The position numbers were made by a program, and so were the translations under genes. From NCBI GenBank assembly GCA_030647435.1, contig JAUSJX010000090.1:1-41110 (forward strand): a DNA stretch of 41,110 nt, given 5' to 3'. Below, in pieces: positions 23,171 through 29,936 of the stretch. The stretch is from Candidatus Rokuibacteriota bacterium (GTDB lineage Bacteria; Methylomirabilota; Methylomirabilia; Rokubacteriales; CSP1-6). The notes under the pieces were generated by a model, which saw only the letters and a program-made list of their open reading frames with translations, did no database searches and was not told the origin of the DNA. Position 1 is the stretch's first letter; every line of letters starts with the position of its first letter.

Positions 23171-25387
23171 TCACCGCCTCGGCTCCGGGTGGGGTTGGGG
23201 CTGCGGTAGGGCTTCGGCCCGGCGTCCGCTGGGGCCGGCCGCGGCCGGGCTCTTCTTGATATCGGTGCCGAGCCGCTGGAGGTACGCGATGAGCGCCACG
23301 AGCCGAGTCTCCTCGAGCCCCTTGGGCCCGCCCTGCGCGACGATCGCCTGCGCGATCTTCTTCCCCTGCGCCCGCGCGAGCTCCGGGGCGCCCTTGACCT
23401 GCTGGGGCGTGTACGGAACGCCGAGCGTCACCTGCGCCGCCACGCCGCGCTCGACGGCCGCGAAATCGAGCGGCCGCTTCGCCAGCCACGGGTATGGCGG
23501 CATGATGGACTGCGGCGTGGTCGAGCGCGGGTCCTCCATGTGGCGCACGTGCCAGAGGTTCGGGTACTTGCCGCCGATCCGCTGCAGGTCCGGGCCGATG
23601 CGGCGGGAGCCCCAGAGGAACGGATGGTCGTAGACGAACTCGCCCGGCTTGCTGTATTCCCCGTAGCGCACCGTCTCGGAGCGGATGGGCCGGATCATCT
23701 GCGAGTGGCAGTTGTTGCAGCCCTCCGAGATGTAGACATCGCGCCCGGCGAGCTCCAGCGGCGTGTAGGGCATGACCGCGGCGATCGTGGGCACGTTCGA
23801 GCGGATGAGGAACATGGGGATGATCTCGAAGAGCGAGGCGCTCACCACCGCGACGACGACCCAGATGGAAAAGGTCAGCGGCATGCCCTCCCAGCGCCGG
23901 TGCCACGCCGCGCGCTTGAAGCCGGCGGCCGTCACCTCGGCCCGGTACTCGCGGGTCAGCGCGGGCGCCTCGTGCACGGGCTCCGCATACGCCGCGGGCG
24001 CGCGCCGCCACGTCATCACCACGTTCCACGCGCAGAGCGCCATGCCGGCGATGTAGAGGCCGCCGCCCAGCACGCGCACCCAGTACATGGGCATGAGCCG
24101 TACGGTCGCCTCGATGAAGTCCGGGTACGCGAGCCGCCCGCTCTCGTCGAAGGCGCGGAACATGAGTCCCTGGGTCAGCCCGGCCGCGTAGATGGCCACG
24201 ATGTAGAGCAGGATGCCGATCGTGCCGATCCAGAAGTGCAGCTCGGCCAGCTTCTTGCTCCAGAGCTCCGTCTGGAAGAGGCGCGGCAGGAGCCAGTAGA
24301 TCATCCCGAAGATCATGAAGCCGACCCAGCCGAGCGTGCCCGCGTGGACGTGGGCGATGGTCCAATCCGTGTAGTGCGAGAGCGCGTTGACGCTCTTGAT
24401 CGACAGGAGCGGCCCCTCGAAGGTCGACATGCCGTAGAAGGTCACCGCCACCACGAAGAACTTGAGCACGGGATCGTCGGTCACCTTCGACCACGCGCCA
24501 CGGAGCGTCAGAAGCCCGTTGATCATCCCGCCCCAGGACGGCATCCACAGCATGACCGAGAAGAGCATGCCGAGCGTCGAGGCCCAGGCGGGCAGCGCCG
24601 TGTAGTGGAGGTGGTGCGGCCCCGCCCAGATGTAGATGAAGACCAGAGTCCAGAAGTGCAGGATCGACAGGCGGTAGGAGTACACCGGCCGTTCGGCCGC
24701 CTTGGGCAGGAAGTAGTACATCATGCCGAGGAACGGCGTGGTCAGGAAGAAGGCGACCGCGTTGTGGCCGTACCACCACTGCATGAAGGCGTCCTGCACC
24801 CCCGCGTAGATCGAGTAGCTCTTCATCGGCCCCGCCACGACCACGAGGTTGTTGAAGATGTGGAGCACGGCGATGGCCACCAGCGTGGCGATGTAGAACC
24901 AGAGCGCGACGTAGAGGTGCCGCTCGCGCCGGCGGGCCAGCGTGCCGAAGAAGTTCGCGGCGAAGACGACCCAGATGACGGCGATGGCGATGTCGATGGG
25001 CCACTCGAGCTCCGCGTACTCCTTCGACTGGCTGTAGCCGAGCGGCAGCGTCACGGCGGCGGCGACGATGATGGCCTGCCACCCCCAGAAGTGTAGCCGG
25101 CCCAGCGCGTCGCTCCACATGCGCGCCTTGAGGAGGCGCTGCGAGGAGTAGTAGACGCCCGCGAAGATCGCGTTGCCCGCGAAGGCGAAGATCACCGCGT
25201 TGGTGTGCAGCGGGCGCAGCCGGCCGAAGGAGAGCCACGACGTCTGGAAGTTGAGGACGGGCAGGACGAGCTGGAGCGCGATCAGCAGGCCCACGGCCAT
25301 GCCGACCAGGCCCCACAGCACGGTGACCAGCAGGAACATGCGGACGATCTGGTCGTCGTAGACGAACCGTTCGACGCGGTCGCTCAT
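23171..25387 (-). CDS. ccoNO: Fused cbb3 oxidase subunits I and II (CcoN-CcoO)
   Basis: 738 residues in one unbroken frame. Residues about 1-480 are CcoN: haem-copper oxidase core with WWYGHNAVAFFLT (Cu/haem ligand His), GPHHLHYTALP and TDWTIAHVHAGTLGWVGF. A linker with a new helix (LTFSIWVVVAVVSASLFEIIP) leads to CcoO, residues about 500-738: YISEGCNNCHSQMIRP with haem Cys557, Cys560 and His561, and GPDLQRIGGKYPNLWHVRHM. The complex reduces O2 with high affinity in the inner membrane and pumps protons. Most organisms encode these subunits separately; fusions are known in some lineages. I see no frameshift or residual start site at the junction. Confidence 0.96.
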   Translation of the reverse strand: MSDRVERFVYDDQIVRMFLLVTVLWGLVGMAVGLLIALQLVLPVLNFQTSWLSFGRLRPLHTNAVIFAFAGNAIFAGVYYSSQRLLKARMWSDALGRLHFWGWQAIIVAAAVTLPLGYSQSKEYAELEWPIDIAIAVIWVVFAANFFGTLARRRERHLYVALWFYIATLVAIAVLHIFNNLVVVAGPMKSYSIYAGVQDAFMQWWYGHNAVAFFLTTPFLGMMYYFLPKAAERPVYSYRLSILHFWTLVFIYIWAGPHHLHYTALPAWASTLGMLFSVMLWMPSWGGMINGLLTLRGAWSKVTDDPVLKFFVVAVTFYGMSTFEGPLLSIKSVNALSHYTDWTIAHVHAGTLGWVGFMIFGMIYWLLPRLFQTELWSKKLAELHFWIGTIGILLYIVAIYAAGLTQGLMFRAFDESGRLAYPDFIEATVRLMPMYWVRVLGGGLYIAGMALCAWNVVMTWRRAPAAYAEPVHEAPALTREYRAEVTAAGFKRAAWHRRWEGMPLTFSIWVVVAVVSASLFEIIPMFLIRSNVPTIAAVMPYTPLELAGRDVYISEGCNNCHSQMIRPIRSETVRYGEYSKPGEFVYDHPFLWGSRRIGPDLQRIGGKYPNLWHVRHMEDPRSTTPQSIMPPYPWLAKRPLDFAAVERGVAAQVTLGVPYTPQQVKGAPELARAQGKKIAQAIVAQGGPKGLEETRLVALIAYLQRLGTDIKKSPAAAGPSGRRAEALPQPQPHPEPRR

Positions 25388-25442
25388 ACGCGCGCGCTCT
25401 CCTCTTCGATCGGTGTGGAGGATGGAAACGCCGACCGCGGGG

Positions 25443-25997
25443 TCACGGACCCCGGCGGTCGAGCCAAACGAGTGCCGCGCCGCACACGGCGACCAGGGGC
25501 ACGATGACGACCCAGTGGTTGACGCCGAGCAGGCCGGGCAGCGTCAGCTTTCCAAAGTCTCCGACTCGCAGCAGCGTGTCCTTGATGAACGGATAGACCT
25601 CCGAGTAGACGCCCGCTCCCAGCAGGATTCCCAGCACTCCCCTCAGCAGCCCGTCCATGCGGCCTTCACCGAAGGCCCCGGCGCAGGTGCCGGGTCAGAA
25701 TCCGAGGAGCAGCATGCCCGCGCCGAAGACGAGCCCGCCCAGGACGTTGGCGGCGAGGACCGTCGGCTTGATGTGAAGGTTGACGAGACCGAGCGAGTAG
25801 AGGGCGTACACGGCCACCATGCCGGAGAGGATGCCGCCCATCATCACCTTGAGCATGGTCAGGTCGGTCAGGCGGAAGAAGGACACGATCTTGTCGTAGC
25901 GGGTCATCTGCCCCTTCTGGAGGACGAAGCCGAAGGCGATGCCCGTCGCGAGCCCGAGCAGGAGCCTCGCAGCGCCCGTCAGATCAAGCGGCCCCAT
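25443..25997 (-). CDS. YeeE/YedE-type (DUF6691) membrane protein with in-frame TGA, candidate selenoprotein
   Basis: Read with TGA as selenocysteine this is a 184-residue membrane protein, C-terminal half of a split YeeE/YedE transporter. The first 100 codons end ...AGMLLLGF, then TGA at 25695-25697, then PGTCAGAFGEGRMDG in the same frame, continuing through GVYSEVYPFIKDTL and GKLTLPGLLGVNHWV. In homologues the position of the TGA is the conserved Cys of a G(Y/F)CPGT motif. A hairpin with a GGU loop follows at the right distance for a bacterial SECIS. If the TGA is a true stop or sequencing error, the gene is two fragments (25695-25997 and about 25443-25658). YeeE relatives import thiosulfate; an analogous sulfur or selenium substrate is inference. 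Confidence 0.75.
25661..25697 (-). promoter_or_regulatory. Candidate SECIS element and UGA codon
   Basis: UGA at 25695-25697 is followed by a CCCGGC-ACCTGC-GCCGGG hairpin (25677-25694) and then GGCCTTC-GGT-GAAGGCC (25661-25677, sharing one G). The second has a 7-bp stem and a GGU apical loop whose first G lies 24 bases after the UGA. Bacterial SECIS elements have an apical-loop G within about 16-37 bases of the UGA; the E. coli fdhF loop also contains GGU. Confidence 0.6.
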
Positions 25998-26520
25998 TGT
26001 CAGGCCCCCTGAAGACGAACCGCGCCGCCACGATGCCCGCGAGCATCATCGCGCCGAGGAAGATCCAGCTGCTCACCGCCATCTGGAGTCCCCCGCTGAG
26101 CCCGTGGCCCGACGTGCAGCCATCGGCAAGCCGGGCTCCGAAGCCCACGAGGAAACCGCCCAGGAGGCCGACGGCCCACCGGCGGCCCCGACTCGTCCCG
26201 AACCGGCTGACCCAGAGCGCCGGCATCTCCGTGGTGAACGCGACGCTCCCGCGGCCGAGCCGCGCCGCCAGGTAGGCGCCGAGCGGAATGCCCAGGACCA
26301 GCATGAACTGCCAATCCACGACGGGCTTGACCATCCGGTAGTAGGCGTTGGCGGCCACGTGCGCGGGCGCCACGAGGCCCACGATCATGCCCGCGGCGCG
26401 CGAGAAGGTCGTCGAGGTCGAGAGGTAGTAGTTCGCCGTGTAGAAGACAAAAGCATTGAGGAGGCCCAGCATCAGGCCCGCCTGCCACCACGGCCACTCC
26501 GCTTTCCGCAGCCAGCTCAT
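25984..26520 (-). CDS. YeeE/YedE family membrane protein, N-terminal half
   Basis: 178 residues with about five membrane helices and the diagnostic GFGARLADGCTSGHGLSGG motif of YeeE/YedE (PF04143), whose Cys is one of the thiol residues that relay thiosulfate in characterised TsuA/YeeE proteins. The family is often split into two genes, as here: the downstream gene (overlapping by 14 bases) supplies the second half with its own CPG-type motif, where the Cys position is a TGA. It probably imports a reduced sulfur or selenium compound; the substrate is not shown by sequence. It lies between the universal-stress genes and the cbb3 oxidase operon. Confidence 0.9.
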   Translation of the reverse strand: MSWLRKAEWPWWQAGLMLGLLNAFVFYTANYYLSTSTTFSRAAGMIVGLVAPAHVAANAYYRMVKPVVDWQFMLVLGIPLGAYLAARLGRGSVAFTTEMPALWVSRFGTSRGRRWAVGLLGGFLVGFGARLADGCTSGHGLSGGLQMAVSSWIFLGAMMLAGIVAARFVFRGPDNGAA

Positions 26521-26530
26521 GCTGCCCTCC

Positions 26531-27103
26531 TCAGGCCGAGGACCCGCGGCGGCCCGCCCGCTCGGATTCGATCTTGTGCTCGAGCGCCTCGCCCCGGATG
26601 CGCGCGCGGCACGTTTCGCAGACGAGGTCGTCGGTCTGCCCCGCGCAGACGATGCAGCGATGGGGCACGGGGGGCGCGCCCGCGTGCGCCAACGATGCCG
26701 CAGGCGTCCCAGCCGTGGGCAGCGCCATGGGCACGGTCAGCACGAGGCAGGGCGAGAGCCGCACGACGGCTTCGGCCACGCTGCCGAGCAGGGTCCGGCT
26801 CACGCCCGTGCGGCCGTGGGTGCTCATCACGATGAGGTCGATGCCCTTGTCGCGCGCGTATGCGGTAATCTCCCGGGCCGCCCGGCCGGAGAGGAGCGCG
26901 AGCTCGAGGGCGAGTCCCGTGCCGAGCTGGCGGCCGAGCCGGGTCAACTGCTCCGAGCCCAATGATGGGTCGGTGGCCGGGGGCACGACGTGCACCACGT
27001 GCAGCCGCGCGCCGGTCTCCCGCGCCATGGCCGTCGCGACCAGAGCGGCCGCTTCGGCTGCGGCCGAGAAGTCGGTCGGCAGCAGGATCTCGCTGATCTT
27101 CAT
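26531..27103 (-). CDS. Universal stress protein with C-terminal zinc-ribbon-like tail
   Basis: Residues 1-140 form a complete UspA domain: start KISEILLPTDFS, strand HVVHVVPP, and the nucleotide-binding VMSTHGRTGVSRTLLGSVAEAVVRLSPCLVLTV. After it comes a linker and a C-terminal extension with CIVCAGQTDDLVCETCRARI, four Cys in two CxxC pairs, which looks like a small zinc ribbon. That combination is unusual for a universal stress protein and may mediate binding to nucleic acid or a partner. It lies 10 bases before the yeeE pair and 5 bases after another usp gene, so it is probably co-expressed with both. Confidence 0.88.
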   Translation of the reverse strand: MKISEILLPTDFSAAAEAAALVATAMARETGARLHVVHVVPPATDPSLGSEQLTRLGRQLGTGLALELALLSGRAAREITAYARDKGIDLIVMSTHGRTGVSRTLLGSVAEAVVRLSPCLVLTVPMALPTAGTPAASLAHAGAPPVPHRCIVCAGQTDDLVCETCRARIRGEALEHKIESERAGRRGSSA

Positions 27104-27108
27104 GTTCG

Positions 27109-27576
27109 TTACCTCACGATGAGGACCGGGACAGGCGCTCGCTTGAGGGCACCGTCAGCCACGCTGCCGAGGAGGAGGCGCGCGGCGCCCCCCGCTCCAC
27201 GGGCGCCCAGGGCGAGCATCCCTGCCCGCTCCTCGCGGACGGTCCGGAGCAATTCAGGCAGCGGCACCCCGACACGAACGGTTCCGTGCGCGCGCCACCC
27301 CGCACGCCTGAGGCGCGCGACCGCAGCTTCCACCTCGCGCCGCGCCGTACGCACGCGCGCGCCCATATCCGCCCGGACCAGGCCCGCAACGGCGGCCCGC
27401 ACGGAAGCCGGAACGAACGCGAGCGAGGGCACCCTCACGGGCTCGACGACTCGCACCACCACCGCCCTGCCGCGGCCCGACCAGCGCGCCAGGTGGGCGA
27501 CCACGCGGGAGGCGTGGGACGACCCGTCGAGCCCGACGACAACCCGGCGGGGCGCCCCGGCGGGGCGCGCGCTCAC
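27109..27576 (-). CDS. Universal stress protein (divergent)
   Basis: 155 residues with a UspA fold: RRVVVGLDGSSHASRVV at the start and LALGARGAGGAARLLLGSVADGALKRAPVPVLIV at the end, the G-2x-G-9x-G(S) ATP-binding pattern being recognisable. It is Arg/Ala-rich and more divergent than its neighbours. The start is GTG at 27576; it overlaps the stop of a 44-codon basic ORF (GTGA), which suggests the two are translated together. Confidence 0.88.
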   Translation of the reverse strand: MSARPAGAPRRVVVGLDGSSHASRVVAHLARWSGRGRAVVVRVVEPVRVPSLAFVPASVRAAVAGLVRADMGARVRTARREVEAAVARLRRAGWRAHGTVRVGVPLPELLRTVREERAGMLALGARGAGGAARLLLGSVADGALKRAPVPVLIVR

Positions 27577-27707
27577 GCCGGGGCGCGCCGCGGAGAGCGC
27601 CGCGGCGATTTCGCCGCGCGGCGAACTGTCTCGTCCCGCTTCACCGCGATAGCGGAAATGGGCCGCTTGTTCTTCTTGTTCTTGCCGTAGCTCTTCCGGA
27701 TGCCCAT
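27573..27707 (-). CDS. Small, very basic 44-residue protein
   Basis: ATG at 27707 with GGAG five bases upstream; the stop overlaps the GTG of the next usp gene. The N terminus is Lys/Asn-rich (GIRKSYGKNKKNKRP), followed by a short hydrophobic stretch (ISAIAV) and an Arg-rich tail (RRSPRRAP). No family is recognised. Charge suggests binding to RNA, DNA or an acidic partner. Good ribosome site and overlap support translation; conservation is unknown. The gene fills an otherwise unexplained 144-base gap in the stress cluster. Confidence 0.65.
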   Translation of the reverse strand: MGIRKSYGKNKKNKRPISAIAVKRDETVRRAAKSPRRSPRRAPA

Positions 27708-27720
27708 GTCGTCTCCGTTC

Positions 27721-28131
27721 TTACTCGAGCGCCGAGAGGAGCGCGTCGAGCGCGTCCGAGGTCGTGAAGATGCCGACGATGCTCTCGCCGTCGCGCACCG
27801 GCAGGCAGCCGATCTTCCGCTCGAGCAGCACGCGCGCGGCGACCGTCACCGGCGTCTCCGGCGCCACCGTCACGGGGTCTTCGGTCATGATGCTCGCGAC
27901 GGCCTGACTCTCCCAGCCGGCCGACGTCTCGCCGGTCTCGAGCCGCCGCCAGTCCCGGTGCGAGACGATGCCCACCAGCCGGTCGGCGTCCACCACGAGG
28001 AGGTGCCGCACCTCGGCGCGGCGCATGCGCGCGAGCGCCGCGCCGATCGAGGAGTCCGGCGCCACCGTGGCGGGCTGCTTCGTCATCCAGTCGCGCACGG
28101 CCCCGCAGCGCTCCGTCGATCGGTCCGCCAT
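27721..28131 (-). CDS. CBS-domain pair protein
   Basis: 136 residues made of two CBS motifs (WMTKQPATVAPDSSIGAALARM with HLLVVDADRLVGIVSHRD, and IMTEDPVTVAPETPVTVAARVLLERKIGCLPVRDGESIVGIFTTSD). Tandem CBS domains bind adenine nucleotides and sense cellular energy. No enzyme or transporter domain is attached. It lies inside the universal-stress cluster, three bases after a usp gene, so an energy-sensing stress role is a reasonable inference. A second CBS protein is encoded at 37460-37882. Confidence 0.9.
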   Translation of the reverse strand: MADRSTERCGAVRDWMTKQPATVAPDSSIGAALARMRRAEVRHLLVVDADRLVGIVSHRDWRRLETGETSAGWESQAVASIMTEDPVTVAPETPVTVAARVLLERKIGCLPVRDGESIVGIFTTSDALDALLSALE

Positions 28132-28134
28132 GCC

Positions 28135-28599
28135 CTACTCCGTGTCCCGCACGGTCACGACCGGGCACGGCGCGAGGCGGATCACGCGGTCGGCGACGCT
28201 GCCGAGCAGCGCGCGATCGAGGCCGCCCCGCCCGTGCGTCCCGATCACGATGAGATCGGCGCGCTCGCGGGCCGCCGCCCCGACGATCTCCTTGTACGGC
28301 ACGCCGGTCCGCAGGACCCAGCGCGCGGAGATGCCCGCGGCCGCGGCGGTCGCGGTCCACTCCCCGAGTGTCTTCACGGCCCACGCTCGCGCCGCATCGA
28401 AGACGCCGCGCGCCCGCTTCATGGTGAAGGGCCCCTCCGAGTAGAGCGGAGTCTCGACCAGCACGTGGACCAGCACCAGCTCGGCGCCGAGCCGCGCAGC
28501 CAGCCGACGCGCCTCGGCCCATGCGCGCTCGGAACCCTCGGAAAAATCCGTCGGCACGAGGATCCGCGCGAGACCGTCGGCGGCCTGGTCAGCGGCCAT
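28135..28599 (-). CDS. Universal stress protein
   Basis: 154-residue single UspA domain: ARILVPTDFSEGSERAW at the N terminus, the LVLVHVLVE strand and the ATP-binding VIGTHGRGGLDRALLGSVADRVIRLAPCPVVTV motif. It is preceded and followed by other stress genes, overlapping the upstream usp gene by 11 bases. Function is generic (stress survival, often under hypoxia). Confidence 0.92.
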   Translation of the reverse strand: MAADQAADGLARILVPTDFSEGSERAWAEARRLAARLGAELVLVHVLVETPLYSEGPFTMKRARGVFDAARAWAVKTLGEWTATAAAAGISARWVLRTGVPYKEIVGAAARERADLIVIGTHGRGGLDRALLGSVADRVIRLAPCPVVTVRDTE

Positions 28600-29038
28600 G
28601 GGCCCGCACCGTCAGCACGGGGCAGCGTGATTCGCGCACGACGCGCTCGGCGACGCTGCCCATGAAGACGCGGGACACGCCGGTGCGTCCGTGCGTGCCC
28701 ATCACGATGAGGTCGGCCCGCGTGCGCCGCGCCGCGCGCAGGATCTCGTCCGCCGGGAGCCCCTCCGCGAAGATCGCCCGGGCGCGCACGCGCTTCCGCC
28801 TTACGCGGGCGAGGGCGGCGGCGAGCCGCCGTCTGGCGGAGCGCTGGGCCAGGATGAGCAGGTCGGCGTAGCTGCTCGGCAGCGTGCCCTCGCCGATGAA
28901 CGGGGACGGCGGCGTCATGACGTGGACCAGCACGAGTGGCGCGCGGCACGCCCTCGCCAGGGCCACGGCGCGCCGAAGGGCCGGCGCCGAGGCTCGCGAG
29001 AAGTCCGTTGGATGCAGGATGCGGCGGAAGGCGGTCAT
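28589..29038 (-). CDS. Universal stress protein
   Basis: 149-residue UspA domain starting at ATG 29038 (TAFRRILHPTDFSRASAPALRRA) and ending with VMGTHGRTGVSRVFMGSVAERVVRESRCPVLTV. A longer open frame upstream overlaps the cytochrome gene and lacks similarity. Arg-rich helix in the middle (RRRLAAALARVRRKRVRAR). It follows the cytochrome c gene by four bases. Confidence 0.92.
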   Translation of the reverse strand: MTAFRRILHPTDFSRASAPALRRAVALARACRAPLVLVHVMTPPSPFIGEGTLPSSYADLLILAQRSARRRLAAALARVRRKRVRARAIFAEGLPADEILRAARRTRADLIVMGTHGRTGVSRVFMGSVAERVVRESRCPVLTVRAHGR

Positions 29039-29042
29039 GGCG

Positions 29043-29378
29043 TCACTTGAGGGAAGCCAGGTAGGCGGCGATCGCCCGGGCATCCGCCTCGGCCATCTCG
29101 ATCTTCGGCATGTGCGCCCGCGGCTTCTGCTGCTTGGGCTCGCGCAGCCATTGGCGCAGGTAGCTCTCAGGGTACTTCGAGCCCACCTGCGACAGATCGT
29201 TCGCGATGGGTGTGCCGGCCTTGCCGACAGTGTGGCAGCCGTAGCAGCCCTGCTCGGTGAACAGGCGCTTGCCCTGCGAGGCGAGCGCGGTACCGTCTTG
29301 CCCGAACGCCACGGTCGCCGCCAGGGCGATCGCCGCGGCCACCGACGCTGCCCTCACGTCGCGCGCCCACGCAATCAT
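29043..29378 (-). CDS. Periplasmic c-type cytochrome
   Basis: 111 residues. A signal peptide (about 1-26, AASVAAAIALAATVAFGQ) is followed by one haem site, C45-Y-G-C48-H49, with candidate axial Met in RAHMPKIEMAEADA. It is a class I mono-haem cytochrome of the small soluble type, possibly an electron donor to the cbb3 oxidase encoded downstream; the single-haem CcoP makes an extra periplasmic carrier plausible. The start codon overlaps the dksA-like stop (ATGA). Confidence 0.9.
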   Translation of the reverse strand: MIAWARDVRAASVAAAIALAATVAFGQDGTALASQGKRLFTEQGCYGCHTVGKAGTPIANDLSQVGSKYPESYLRQWLREPKQQKPRAHMPKIEMAEADARAIAAYLASLK

Positions 29379-29758
29379 GAGCGCACGTCTCTGGGCCGCT
29401 CGTCCCTGGTCTGGCAGCCGAGACAGTGACGCGCCCAGGGCACCGCCCGCAGCCGCGGCAGCGGGATGGCGCCGCCGCAGTCCTCGCACACGCCGAAGCT
29501 GCCCGTCTCGAGCCGCGCCTGCGCGGCCTGGATCTCGTCGAGCTCATGGCGCTCGCGACCTTCGAGCCGCGCCAGCAGGTCCGCCATGATGCCCCGCGCC
29601 GAGTCCTCCACGAGCGAGCCGGGTTCGTGGTCCGACAGCGAGGCGAGCTCGCCGTCCGTCACCACCACGGTGCGAAGCAGCTGGTGGCGCGCCTCGCGCA
29701 GCAGCCCACGGAACTCGCTGCTCCTGTCCGCGTCCAGCTGTCCCTTGCCTGCCGTCAT
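29375..29758 (-). CDS. TraR/DksA-family zinc-finger protein
   Basis: 127 residues. A coiled-coil N-terminal part leads to the zinc finger with CEDCGGAIPLPRLRAVPWARHCLGCQ, two Cys pairs of the DksA/TraR C4 type. DksA-like proteins bind RNA polymerase through the secondary channel and tune the stringent response. The ATG at 29758 has GGAGG seven bases upstream. It is the first gene of the stress-respiration run, 56 bases after a sigma-54 type promoter. Confidence 0.9.
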   Translation of the reverse strand: MTAGKGQLDADRSSEFRGLLREARHQLLRTVVVTDGELASLSDHEPGSLVEDSARGIMADLLARLEGRERHELDEIQAAQARLETGSFGVCEDCGGAIPLPRLRAVPWARHCLGCQTRDERPRDVRS

Positions 29759-29813
29759 GGAAAGCCTCCTGAGCGTTGTGTAGCCACGTCGAGCGCGACC
29801 GTCATACCCGGAT

Positions 29814-29829
29814 TGCAAGGCGGATGCCA
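29814..29829 (-). promoter_or_regulatory. Sigma-54 promoter before the dksA-stress-respiration run
   Basis: TGGCAT (29824-29829), five bases, TTGCA (29814-29818): the -24 GG and -12 GC are separated by exactly 10 bases, as sigma-54 requires. Predicted start near 29803, leaving about 45 bases before the ATG. The rest of the gap to rtcB shows no gene. Confidence 0.65.
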
Positions 29830-29936
29830 CGGTTCAACGGCGCTACACGCCCACAGAATCGTGAAGTTGCGACGGGTGGCGGCACCGCGCTGTGGGGTCG
29901 CGCTCACCCGGCTGGGGCGGCGGCGCCCCGACGAGC

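Noticed and set aside
25388-25442. FNR/CRP-type operator before ccoNO
   Set aside because: No TTGAT-N4-ATCAA-like palindrome is present in the short gap.
25443-25658. Independent 71-codon gene
   Set aside because: It is in frame with the preceding 100 codons and together they form one YeeE-type domain interrupted by TGA, so it is read as one gene.
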